Source of the DNA: Haliscomenobacter hydrossis DSM 1100 | Lineage (GTDB): Bacteria > Bacteroidota > Bacteroidia > Chitinophagales > Saprospiraceae | Assembly: GCF_000212735.1 (NCBI RefSeq) | Contig: NC_015510.1 | Coordinates: forward strand, 4,775,001-4,839,000 | DNA length: 64,000 nt | Direction of reading: 5' to 3' | Shown: one piece after another, positions 1 through 6,904 of the stretch | Layout: each line of letters opens with the position of its first letter | How positions within the stretch are numbered: position 1 is the first letter of the stretch | Translations under genes and position numbers: made by a program | The notes under the pieces: model-generated | What the model was told of the DNA's origin: nothing | The model's database searches: none | The model's input: the letters and a program-made list of their open reading frames with translations, nothing else

Positions 1-594
1 TTTGCTCACCATGACCTCGCTGGGTACTTTTTGAAGCGACTGATAAATGAATAGCGTAGACAAAAGCAGAATCGATCCCATGAACATGACGTGCGTGACC
101 GGATGTACGCCCATGCCCATCGAGGTGGCTCCAAGCGCCGAACCAAACATGGCCCCACTGGACCATAAGGCATGGCAGGTCGACATGATGCGGATGCCGT
201 CATATTTTTCGAGGCTGGTTGCCGCTGTATTCATCGAAACATTGGTGGTGGAAAAAGTTGTTCCCATCACAAATAAGGCCATGGCTACCAAACCCACCTG
301 GGGCATCAAAAAAGGAATGACAAAAAACAGTGCACCCAAAGTACGGGCAATTAAGGTAGCCCGAACAGTGCCCAAACGATGCAAAATTCCAACCGAAAGT
401 GGATTCATCAGGGTAACTCCAGCAGGTAGCGCCAACAGCAACAAACCCAATTGGGCCTCATCCAGTTGAAACTTCTGCTTGATGTATGGAATCATAGAAG
501 ACCAGGTACCAAACAACAATCCTTGCATGGCGAAAACCAATCCGATGGCCCGGCTGGTACTGTGGTTGAAAAAGAGACGTAAGTGCGCAGTCAT
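1..594 (-). CDS. MFS transporter, N-terminal part (runs off the left edge)
   Basis: An open frame on the minus strand starts at the ATG at 592-594 and stays open to position 1, giving about 198 residues without a stop. The protein starts MTAHLRLFFNHSTSRAIG and has alternating hydrophobic helices and short basic loops (for example GLLFGTWSSMIPYI and LGLLLLALPAG), the pattern of a major facilitator superfamily permease. The spacing of the first helices and the IPYIKQKFQLDEAQLG loop resembles the YbjJ-like branch, whose substrates are poorly known. About half of a normal 390-400 residue protein is present; the C-terminal half is outside the window. It faces away from the caspase-like gene, so the region 595-893 separates two divergent genes. 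MFS assignment is firm; the substrate cannot be told. Confidence 0.88.
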   Translation of the reverse strand, partial: MTAHLRLFFNHSTSRAIGLVFAMQGLLFGTWSSMIPYIKQKFQLDEAQLGLLLLALPAGVTLMNPLSVGILHRLGTVRATLIARTLGALFFVIPFLMPQVGLVAMALFVMGTTFSTTNVSMNTAATSLEKYDGIRIMSTCHALWSSGAMFGSALGATSMGMGVHPVTHVMFMGSILLLSTLFIYQSLQKVPSEVMVSK

Positions 595-893
595 AAGGAG
601 CGAATAGTTAATTGCTATCAGCAGTCAGCTATCAGCCATCAGCTAAATTATGGCTGGAGGCTGACTGCTGATAGCCGAAAGCTGAAAGCACTGCAAAGTT
701 ACGCAAGCTTCCGGTATCCACACCACTACTGCATTAACCGCTTTCGACGCTGTATTGATCTACTTTTGCCGGGTGGTGCTAAATTTCTTAAAAAAAAGTT
801 ATACCTTGAAAAACAAAACAATATCTTTCTGGCATCCAGCGTAAGCCACCTTAGTGGTCATCGCTACGGATTTCTACTCAAAACATTCGCCTT
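595..893. other. Divergent intergenic region with a 16-bp inverted repeat
   Basis: This 299-base region separates the divergent MFS and caspase-like genes. It holds an inverted repeat with perfect 16-bp arms at 614-629 and 660-675 (GCTATCAGCAGTCAGC and its complement), with further copies of the same short words in the loop. A 104-codon reading frame crosses it but its sequence is repeat-derived and shows no protein-like features. TATCTTTC near 822 resembles a Bacteroidota -7 box, but no -33 box lies at the right distance. Confidence 0.6.
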
Positions 894-2213
894 ATGAGAA
901 AACAATGCTTAACAAGGGCATTCTACATCCTGGCAGTGCTATGCTTTGCTGCCAACCTCTTACCTGCTCAAGACCTTTTTGAGCTCAAGTTTACCGACAA
1001 ATTAGGTGTAAAGTACAAAGGACTTCTGGTGCTTTTTAACGACAGCAAAATGTACATGCGGGTGGCCTACAATGCCGAAAACATGTACAAGGTAGTGAAC
1101 GTTGATTACAAATCGGAACATGGAACAACCGACGGCAGCGAATACCTGGTACTGATGGGGACAAACCCCCGGTTCATTACCCAATCGGGGCAATACGGTT
1201 ACAACCCGGATCACATCATTTTTTTGGAAAAACAGGATAAACCCTATTTGACCGACGACCCAAATGACACGTCCAAACTCTTACATGCCGATGCATTCAG
1301 GGCTTTGACCAAAACCGACATCACCGATCCTTATCTGCGTGAATTTTACTCCTCTGATGAAGCAGATTACAAGGCTTTACGCAGGATGTTTGGTCTTGAC
1401 TTGAATAGTCTGGTCCTCAAGCCGAAAACGAATACGTATTCGGCGGGCACGACCATGCACCTGGTCATTGCCGCGAATACCAACATTGGTGATATCGGGA
1501 TGAGTTGCGCTCGTGATCAAGCTTCTTTGACTGCAGAATTTAAGGGAATTGCTACTTCATTGGGTATTGGGTACAAGCAGTACCTGATCAACGGTGATAA
1601 TTTCACCAAACCTGCGGTGCTGAGTACCCTCAATACCCTGGTTCCCGGCAGTAATGATGTGGTGATTTTTGTGTACCGAGGCCACGGTTTCCGCTGGAAC
1701 GATCAACAGGGTGCCTGGCCACAATTGGACATGCGCAGTTCTCCGTATACCCGGATTGGCGAGAACACCGCCCTGGATTTGGACTTTGTGTTCAAAAACA
1801 TCAAAGCCAAAGGTGGCCGTTTGAACATCGTGTTGGGGGATTGTTGCAACTCCAGTATTGACATCAGCAGTCCACTAACGGGCAGTGAATTCCTGGCGAT
1901 GCAAGCCAACAACAATTACAACGACGACAAGCTGCGGGCTTTGTTCATGAATTCTAAAGGCAACTTGATGGCCACTTCCGCTAGTCCTGGAGAGGTTTCC
2001 TGGGCGAATAATGCCAATGGCGGCTTTTTTACGGTCAGCTTTTTGCAATCGCTGCGCGAAGAAATCAGCTTCTTACGCGAGGATACTGCTGATTGGCGCG
2101 ACCTGATCAACAATACCGTAAATGGAGCCAAAAGAAAATCCTCCAAAGGGGTTTGTAGCAATTGTACCGTACAAAACGGGATTTATCACTACGACGTTAC
2201 GCCGAAAAATTGA
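894..2213 (+). CDS. Secreted caspase-like (peptidase C14) protein
   Basis: The 439-residue protein has an N-terminal signal peptide (hydrophobic stretch at about residues 10-25, ending LLPAQ). After a region of about 160 residues without recognised domains comes a caspase/metacaspase-type fold. It has the catalytic histidine in YRGHG (H264) preceded by the hydrophobic strand DVVIFV, and the catalytic cysteine in the GDCCNSS motif (C318, following D316), preceded by RLNIVLG. These two motifs define the C14 dyad and are 54 residues apart, as expected. The protein is predicted to act in the periplasm or outside the cell, with specificity likely for basic or acidic P1 residues but not readable here. 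The stop codon overlaps the start of the next gene (TGATG), so the two are probably translated together. Family is well supported; physiological role is unknown. Confidence 0.85.
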   Translation: MRKQCLTRAFYILAVLCFAANLLPAQDLFELKFTDKLGVKYKGLLVLFNDSKMYMRVAYNAENMYKVVNVDYKSEHGTTDGSEYLVLMGTNPRFITQSGQYGYNPDHIIFLEKQDKPYLTDDPNDTSKLLHADAFRALTKTDITDPYLREFYSSDEADYKALRRMFGLDLNSLVLKPKTNTYSAGTTMHLVIAANTNIGDIGMSCARDQASLTAEFKGIATSLGIGYKQYLINGDNFTKPAVLSTLNTLVPGSNDVVIFVYRGHGFRWNDQQGAWPQLDMRSSPYTRIGENTALDLDFVFKNIKAKGGRLNIVLGDCCNSSIDISSPLTGSEFLAMQANNNYNDDKLRALFMNSKGNLMATSASPGEVSWANNANGGFFTVSFLQSLREEISFLREDTADWRDLINNTVNGAKRKSSKGVCSNCTVQNGIYHYDVTPKN

Positions 2214-2701
2214 TGGTAATGCCAAAATTGCTGATGTGCTTGTTGAGTGTTGTCCTGCTGGGCAATAAATCCTGTAATTCCGGAGCCTTAGGTGACTTTG
2301 TGAACTTGTTAAAAACCTCGGACAAGGTTGAACTTTTTGTCGTGGAAGCCTTTCCAACAGCTGCTCAGGAGCAAACCTTGGACGCTACTTACGTAGCCGA
2401 TTACAAAGTGAGCGAGTTTATTCCAACGGATCCGGCTGAAGCTACCGCCTTGACCTTTGCCGCAGTGGATGTCAAAAACTTTGATCTGATCAATGTTAAA
2501 AATTGTCCCTTCATGGCCAAATATGCGCTGCGTTTCAGCAAAGGAAAGGATCGGGTGACGATGGTGATCAGCCCGACAGCGTGTGGAAAAGCACGGATGA
2601 TTTTTGCTTCGGGTGCCAAAGAAAGGAACGTGGAGCTTACGCCGGAGAACAGTTTGGAGGCTGCTATTCAAAAGATTGTGAGCAAACAGGTTATTAAGTA
2701 G
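2213..2701 (+). CDS. Small exported protein coupled to the caspase-like gene, unknown function
   Basis: The frame is open from 2162, but the ATG at 2213 overlaps the upstream TGA (TGATG) and gives a protein that starts directly with a signal sequence (MVMPKLLMCLLSVVLLG), so this start is preferred; the ATG at 2219 is an alternative. The mature part is about 140 residues, mixed alpha/beta in character, with two cysteines near the middle (NVKNCPF) and later (SPTACGKA) that could form a disulfide. The context near the first Cys (GNKSC) is not a good lipobox. No family was recognised. Tight coupling with a secreted caspase-like protein suggests a partner, substrate or inhibitor, which is inference only. 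A terminator hairpin follows at 2726-2757. Confidence 0.7.
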   Translation: MVMPKLLMCLLSVVLLGNKSCNSGALGDFVNLLKTSDKVELFVVEAFPTAAQEQTLDATYVADYKVSEFIPTDPAEATALTFAAVDVKNFDLINVKNCPFMAKYALRFSKGKDRVTMVISPTACGKARMIFASGAKERNVELTPENSLEAAIQKIVSKQVIK

Positions 2702-2725
2702 CTTAAACTGCTATAACCAAACAGA

Positions 2726-2757
2726 GCCACCCATAACTTAAGATCGTCATGGGTGGC
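2726..2757. terminator. Bidirectional terminator between convergent genes
   Basis: The perfect 9-bp stem GCCACCCAT (2726-2734) pairs with ATGGGTGGC (2749-2757). It is flanked by A-rich sequence on the left and a T-rich run (TTATTATTT) on the right. It lies between the plus-strand gene ending at 2701 and the minus-strand lipoprotein ending at 2782, so it can serve both. Confidence 0.75.
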
Positions 2758-2781
2758 TTATTATTTAATAGCTCAGTAGAT

Positions 2782-3366
2782 TTAAAAAGTATACTCCAGG
2801 TCTACCTCATAACCAGTACTACAAGTGCTGCATTCAATACGTAGTTTTTCTGGAAAATTATTGGTTTCATTGTAAGCCTTAAACTTCAATCCGCCCATAT
2901 AATCGTCCGTATCAGGAGCAGTATCTTTGTCCCAGAGTTCGATGACATATTCATCGAGCGGGCTGGTCAATTCTGGTTTAGTTGCTGGGCTGAACGATGG
3001 TTGCAGGCTTGAAGTTGGGTCAAGAGGGAAGGGGAATACCGGCCCAGTCCAAATCAAAGTGGTTCCTTTAAATATTTTCATGTACACATCGGCGCCATCG
3101 GAAGGATCCCAATTGCCGCCAGTCGTAGTTTTGGCCGGGTATTTGGTAAGTACGAGCTTGGTGAATTTAATCACTTTGGGCGTTTGCTGGGTTCCGCAGG
3201 TTTCTCCTGTCCAGCGTTCGGTACAGTCGCAGGTGCCGTCATCGCAAGTGCCGCTATTCAGGCAGGTTTTTGACTCACATGGATCTTCTTTTTTACAAGA
3301 AATAGCGCCAAAGAGTAACAAGAACCCACATAGGGCCAAATAGAGGAAATAGGATTTTGTTTTCAT
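2782..3366 (-). CDS. EGF-like-domain lipoprotein
   Basis: The 194-residue protein has a lipoprotein signal peptide with lipobox GAISC (C24), so it should be anchored in a membrane, probably the outer membrane. Directly after the anchor comes a cysteine-rich segment (residues about 30-58: CESKTCLNSGTCDDGTCDC and following), with the six-cysteine spacing of an EGF-like module. The remaining 130 residues are beta-rich with the phrases DVYMKIFKG and YVIELWDKD, reminiscent of C2-like or other beta-sandwich folds, and contain a late CSTC pair. EGF modules are uncommon in bacteria but recur in Bacteroidota surface lipoproteins, where they usually mediate binding. The gene stands alone, between a shared terminator and a region holding a nested palindrome. 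Function is not assignable beyond surface lipoprotein. Confidence 0.8.
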   Translation of the reverse strand: MKTKSYFLYLALCGFLLLFGAISCKKEDPCESKTCLNSGTCDDGTCDCTERWTGETCGTQQTPKVIKFTKLVLTKYPAKTTTGGNWDPSDGADVYMKIFKGTTLIWTGPVFPFPLDPTSSLQPSFSPATKPELTSPLDEYVIELWDKDTAPDTDDYMGGLKFKAYNETNNFPEKLRIECSTCSTGYEVDLEYTF

Positions 3367-3369
3367 GAT

Positions 3370-3424
3370 TGCAGTGATTAATTAAGGTTTTAGGATTATT
3401 CTAATGTTGTTAGAATACACTGCA
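3370..3424. promoter_or_regulatory. Nested palindrome upstream of the EGF-like lipoprotein
   Basis: An inner inverted repeat ATTCTAA (3398-3404) / TTAGAAT (3410-3416) is enclosed by an outer one, TGCAGTG (3370-3376) / CACTGCA (3418-3424). It begins four bases upstream of the lipoprotein start codon at 3366, so it covers the 5' untranslated region and probable promoter. It may be an operator or an RNA hairpin controlling expression. No -7 box is convincing here. Confidence 0.4.
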
Positions 3425-3483
3425 ATTTACTGGCCGGAAAAGTGCTCCGCCTCACCCAAATGGGTGAATTTTCACAAAAAAAC

Positions 3484-3527
3484 AAAAAAAGGTACAAAAC
3501 AGCCGAGACCATTCTGTACCTTTTTTT
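3484..3527 (-). terminator. Terminator downstream of the aldehyde dehydrogenase
   Basis: The symmetric stem AAAAAAAGGTACA (3484-3496) / TGTACCTTTTTTT (3515-3527) ends in a run of seven Ts when read on the minus strand. It lies about 40 bases past the stop of the minus-strand aldehyde dehydrogenase, as expected for intrinsic termination. Confidence 0.8.
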
Positions 3528-3567
3528 ATTCCCGATTCTAATGGTTTTTCATTTTATAGACATGTGC

Positions 3568-5097
3568 TCAGAGTTCAAACTTAATCCCCTGTGCCAAGGG
3601 CAGCTGTGTGCTATAATTGATCGTATTGGTTTGTCTGCGCATGTAGGCTTTCCAGGAATCGGAGCCACTTTCGCGGCCTCCACCAGTTTCTTTTTCGCCG
3701 CCAAAAGCGCCGCCAATTTCAGCGCCACTGGTGCCGATGTTGACGTTGGCGATACCGCAGTCTGAGCCGGAGGAAGAAAGAAAAAGCTCCGCTTCACGCA
3801 GGTTATTGGTCATGATGGCCGAAGAAAGCCCTTGAGGTACGCCATTTTGAATGGCGATGGCTTCGTCCAAATCCGAATATTTGAGCAGGTAGAGGATTGG
3901 TGCAAAAGTTTCATGTTTTACAATTGCGGCATCGTGGTTGATTTCGGCAATACAAGGTTTGACGTAACAGCCACTCTCGTAGCCAGCGCCTTCCAGCACG
4001 CCGCCTTGAACCAGCATGGTACCACCTTGTGCTTCAATTTTTTCCAGCGAAGCCAGGTAACTGCGCACGGCAGCTTGATCGATCAGTGGCCCCACGTGGT
4101 TGTTTTGATCCAGCGGATTGCCAATGCGCAATTGGGTATAAGCCTTGGCCAAACTTTGGCGCACGGTATCGTAAATGCTATCGTGTACAATCAGGCGGCG
4201 GGTGCTGGTGCAACGTTGCCCCGCAGTGCCCACTGCGCCAAACAAAGCCCCGGTGAGTACAATATTGAGGTCAGAACTGGGCGTAACGATGATGGCGTTG
4301 TTGCCACCAAGTTCCAGAATGCTGCGCCCCATGCGGCCGGCCACTACTGCGCCCAGGGTGCGTCCCATGCGGGTGCTACCTGTAGCGGAAATCAAGGGTA
4401 CGCGCGTATCCATTGACAGGAATTCCCCTACGCGGTAATCTCCATTGATGATGCTGGAAACGCCTTCGGGAATCTCGTTTTCGCGCAGTACTTTATGGAA
4501 AATATTTTGACAGGCAACGGCGCAAAGCGGCGTTTTTTCAGAAGCTTTCCAGATGCTGACGTCGCCACAAACCAGCGCAATCATGGAGTTCCAGGACCAG
4601 ACGGCAACCGGAAAATTGAATGCCGAGATGATGCCCACAATACCTAGTGGGTGCCACTGCTCGTACATGCGGTGACCAGGGCGTTCGGAATGCATGCTGA
4701 GGCCGTACAATTGGCGGGAAAGGCCCACGGCAAAATCGCAAATGTCGATCATTTCCTGTACTTCACCCCAGCCTTCTTGCAGGCTTTTGCCCATTTCGTA
4801 GGATACCAAACGCCCCAGGGCGTCTTTGTGTTTGCGGAGTTCTTCGCCGTATTGACGTACTATTTCACCCCTTTTTGGGGCGGGAACATGGCGCCATACT
4901 TTAAAGGCTTCTTGTGCTTTGGCTACGGTGAGGTCGTATTCCTTACGGCTGGTGGTACTGACGCTTCCGATGTAAGCGCCATCAACCGGTGAATAGGAAT
5001 CGATGTAGGTTTGAGAAAGGGCTGAAGATTCGAGCCCGGTGCTGGTTCCGTGGTTTTTTTCCTGGAGACCGAGCACTTGTAGAAAATCTTTATTCAT
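3568..5097 (-). CDS. Aldehyde dehydrogenase, ALDH7 / piperideine-6-carboxylate dehydrogenase type
   Basis: The 509-residue protein is a full-length NAD(P)-dependent aldehyde dehydrogenase. Visible landmarks are the Rossmann region with ISAFNFPVAVWSWN (about 157-170), the general base glutamate in LELGGNNA (E262), the catalytic cysteine in GQRCTSTRR (C296) and the C-terminal GGAFGGEKETGGGRESGSD. The ELGGNNAII and AFGGEKETGGGRESGSD variants are typical of the ALDH7 group, which oxidises alpha-aminoadipic semialdehyde in lysine breakdown or related betaine/amine aldehydes. No other lysine-catabolic gene is near. The gene follows yqeY on the same strand, separated only by an 88-bp palindrome, so it may be read through from the yqeY promoter; no promoter of its own was found. 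A terminator follows. Family is certain, exact substrate less so. Confidence 0.88.
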   Translation of the reverse strand: MNKDFLQVLGLQEKNHGTSTGLESSALSQTYIDSYSPVDGAYIGSVSTTSRKEYDLTVAKAQEAFKVWRHVPAPKRGEIVRQYGEELRKHKDALGRLVSYEMGKSLQEGWGEVQEMIDICDFAVGLSRQLYGLSMHSERPGHRMYEQWHPLGIVGIISAFNFPVAVWSWNSMIALVCGDVSIWKASEKTPLCAVACQNIFHKVLRENEIPEGVSSIINGDYRVGEFLSMDTRVPLISATGSTRMGRTLGAVVAGRMGRSILELGGNNAIIVTPSSDLNIVLTGALFGAVGTAGQRCTSTRRLIVHDSIYDTVRQSLAKAYTQLRIGNPLDQNNHVGPLIDQAAVRSYLASLEKIEAQGGTMLVQGGVLEGAGYESGCYVKPCIAEINHDAAIVKHETFAPILYLLKYSDLDEAIAIQNGVPQGLSSAIMTNNLREAELFLSSSGSDCGIANVNIGTSGAEIGGAFGGEKETGGGRESGSDSWKAYMRRQTNTINYSTQLPLAQGIKFEL

Positions 5098-5102
5098 TGA
5101 TT

Positions 5103-5190
5103 AAGGGTTCGGGGGTTCGGGGGTTCGGAGGTTCGAGGGTTCGAAGCGCTGAACCCTCGAACCCTCGAACTCCCGAACCCCCGAACCCTT
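5103..5190. repeat. Composite palindrome, GGTTCGGG type
   Basis: The left part is several head-to-tail copies of GGGTTCGG and close variants; the right part is the complementary words, giving an 88-bp near-perfect palindrome whose outer 18-19 bases pair exactly. It fills the whole gap between the yqeY stop codon (TAA at 5191-5193, minus strand) and the aldehyde dehydrogenase start (5097). It could form a very stable hairpin in the transcript but has no U-tract. It belongs to the group of gene-end palindromes seen throughout the window. Confidence 0.85.
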
Positions 5191-5637
5191 TTATTTTAAA
5201 AGCTGCTTCACAATTTCCGACACCAACTTTCCATCCGCCTTGCCGGCCAATTGTTTGGTGGCTGCGCCCATCACTTTACCCATGTCTTTGGGTGAGCTGG
5301 CACCAACTTCGGCAATGAGGGCTTGCAGGATGACGGTTAGTTCTTCTGCATCCAATTGTTTGGGCAAAAACTTTTCGATTACGCTCAATTCTTCCCGTTC
5401 TTTTTCCGCCAAATCGTTGCGGTTTTGTTCAACGTAGATCGACAAGGATTCACGGCGTTGTTTGGCCATCTTTTGGAGGATCTGGACTTCTCGCTCTTCA
5501 TTGATTACGTTGCCGCTGCCATCGGTTTTGGCCAAAAGGATTTGGGCTTTGATTTCACGCAGGCCCCGTTTGGTGGCTTCGTCTTTGGCTTTCATCGCCT
5601 CTTTTAAGGCTTCATTGATCCGATCTTCTAATGTCAT
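5191..5637 (-). CDS. yqeY: GatB/YqeY domain protein
   Basis: The 148-residue, highly charged, helical protein begins MTLEDRINEALKEAMKAKD and contains the diagnostic stretches RGLREIKAQILLAKTD, FLPKQLDAEEL and GKVMGAATKQLAGKADG. These match the stand-alone YqeY family, which corresponds to the tail domain of the GatB subunit of tRNA-dependent amidotransferase. The length is exactly that of the family (about 147-150). The domain binds tRNA in GatB; the role of the free protein is not settled. A good Bacteroidota promoter lies upstream at 5707-5735. The gene's stop codon abuts the palindrome at 5103-5190, beyond which is the aldehyde dehydrogenase. Confidence 0.93.
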   Translation of the reverse strand: MTLEDRINEALKEAMKAKDEATKRGLREIKAQILLAKTDGSGNVINEEREVQILQKMAKQRRESLSIYVEQNRNDLAEKEREELSVIEKFLPKQLDAEELTVILQALIAEVGASSPKDMGKVMGAATKQLAGKADGKLVSEIVKQLLK

Positions 5638-5706
5638 CGTACTGATAGTTTAATGATTGCAATGGGAAGACAAACAAGCAAAGGGATTAGTTTAGTTCCA
5701 AGTCTG

Positions 5707-5735
5707 CAAAGGTAAGGAACAGGGCGAAAAACCAA
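5707..5735 (-). promoter_or_regulatory. Bacteroidota promoter of yqeY
   Basis: Read on the minus strand, TTG (5735-5733) is followed after 18 bases by TACCTTTG (5714-5707), which fits the Bacteroidota consensus TTTG-N19/20-TAnnTTTG. Transcription would start at about 5700, giving a leader of some 60 bases before the ATG at 5637. Confidence 0.5.
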
Positions 5736-5772
5736 CAGAGAATCTCAGAATATCCTTAACTTCCGCCCCATT

Positions 5773-6786
5773 ATGCCAATTGACCATCCATCCATCTTGA
5801 ATAAACCACCTTTATTCGAACTTCGCTCGATATCCAAGTCCTACGCTGAACAAACAGTGGTAAACCAACTCAGCCTCCGTTTGCACGCAGGCGAGATTTT
5901 TGGGCTATTGGGTGAAAGTGGCGCGGGTAAAAGCACCCTGCTCCAACTGGCAGCAAACCTCATCAATCCAGACCTAGGGGAAGTCTGGTTGGGCGGAGAA
6001 AAACTCCCTTTGCCCAGTGATTTGCTCATTCCGGGGCATCCTGACATCAAAATAGTGCACCAGGATTACGGTCTTTCGCCAAACCTTTCGGTGCGAGAAA
6101 ACATCCGCTACGCGCTGCGGTATTACGAAAAAAGTTTTCGCGATGCCCGCATTGAAGAATTGCTCGAGCTTTGCCAATTGCAAGCGCTGGCCGAACAGCC
6201 CGCCAAATTGTTGTCAGGTGGAGAAAAACAACGCACCGCCATTGCCCGGGCATTGGCCGAAGAGGCGCAAATTTTGCTGTTGGATGAACCTTTTGCCCAC
6301 CTCGATTTGCCGAATAACCGCCGTCTGGCCGAAACCATCCGCAAGTCGGTGGCGTTGAGTGGAGCGGCTTGTATTTTTGTCACCCATCATGCCACGGATG
6401 CGCTGGGGTTGTCGCAGCGTATGGGTATTTTGCGGCAGGGAAGTTTGATTCAGCTGGGTACACCACAGGAAATTTACCATCAACCCTTGAATGCTTACGT
6501 AGCAGGTTTGAGTGGAGAAGCCAATGTGCTGGATCTGACCTTGGCGGAGCAGTATTTTGGCAGGCACGATTGGCATGTTTTGCCCCATGCACAAGTGTTG
6601 ATTCGCCCGGAGTACCTGCATGTACAAACTACACCAAGTGCAGATGGCCTGAAAGCAGAAGTGCGGTGGAGTATTTTTGAGGGAAGCCGTTACCGGGTTT
6701 GTGTACGTTTGGAGCAGTTTGATTTGATGGTGTATAGCAATAAAGAGTTAAAAGAAAAGCAAAAGGTGTGGATTAGTGTGGTTTAA
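5773..6786 (+). CDS. ABC transporter ATP-binding protein without a neighbouring permease
   Basis: The 337-residue protein has a complete ABC ATPase domain: Walker A GESGAGKST (47-55), Q-loop VHQDYG, signature LSGGE (147-151), Walker B ILLLDEP (167-173) and the switch histidine in VTHHATDA (205-206). The last 90 residues form a TOBE-like extension (HAQVLIRPEYLHV and after), as in importer ATPases of the PotA/FbpC/MalK class. That class energises uptake of iron, spermidine or sugars and needs two permeases and a binding protein, none of which is adjacent. It is followed by the paa promoter, so it ends its own transcript. ATPase assignment is certain; the substrate is unknown. Confidence 0.88.
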   Translation: MPIDHPSILNKPPLFELRSISKSYAEQTVVNQLSLRLHAGEIFGLLGESGAGKSTLLQLAANLINPDLGEVWLGGEKLPLPSDLLIPGHPDIKIVHQDYGLSPNLSVRENIRYALRYYEKSFRDARIEELLELCQLQALAEQPAKLLSGGEKQRTAIARALAEEAQILLLDEPFAHLDLPNNRRLAETIRKSVALSGAACIFVTHHATDALGLSQRMGILRQGSLIQLGTPQEIYHQPLNAYVAGLSGEANVLDLTLAEQYFGRHDWHVLPHAQVLIRPEYLHVQTTPSADGLKAEVRWSIFEGSRYRVCVRLEQFDLMVYSNKELKEKQKVWISVV

Positions 6787-6833
6787 GGTTAAAAAAAGCG
6801 ACCATCAATTTTGTTCCGTTTATCGGCAAAACA

Positions 6834-6859
6834 AATACTAACTAACGTTTGTTTGTATT
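6834..6859. promoter_or_regulatory. Likely operator of the paa operon (26-bp palindrome)
   Basis: The palindrome is centred on AACGTT at 6846/6847 and matches its complement at 11 of 13 pairs (AATAC.AAC.AAC / GTT.GTT.GTATT). It overlaps the -33 box of the paa promoter, a classic position for repression. The AAC..ACGTT style of half-site resembles operators of TetR-family repressors of acyl-CoA and phenylacetate genes, but no regulator gene lies nearby, so the binder is unknown. Confidence 0.6.
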
Positions 6860-6878
6860 CAAAATGAACGTACCTTTG
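6848..6878 (+). promoter_or_regulatory. Bacteroidota promoter of the paa operon
   Basis: TTTG (6848-6851), a 19-base spacer, then TACCTTTG (6871-6878): an excellent match to TTTG-N19-TAnnTTTG. The start of transcription would be near 6885, about 20 bases before the paaE ATG at 6905. Confidence 0.7.
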
Positions 6879-6904
6879 CCCTCATTGATCAGGCAACCAC
6901 ACCA

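Noticed and set aside
47-469. Plus-strand open frame of 140 codons
   Set aside because: It is the antisense shadow of the MFS transporter, whose real frame runs through the left edge on the minus strand and has membrane-helix composition.
583-897. Plus-strand open frame of 104 codons ahead of the caspase-like gene
   Set aside because: It crosses the 16-bp inverted repeat, has repeat-derived, low-complexity sequence and no protein-like features.
5103-5190. Palindrome considered as an intrinsic terminator
   Set aside because: It has no U-tract and lies before the aldehyde dehydrogenase, which has no other promoter, so full termination there is unlikely.
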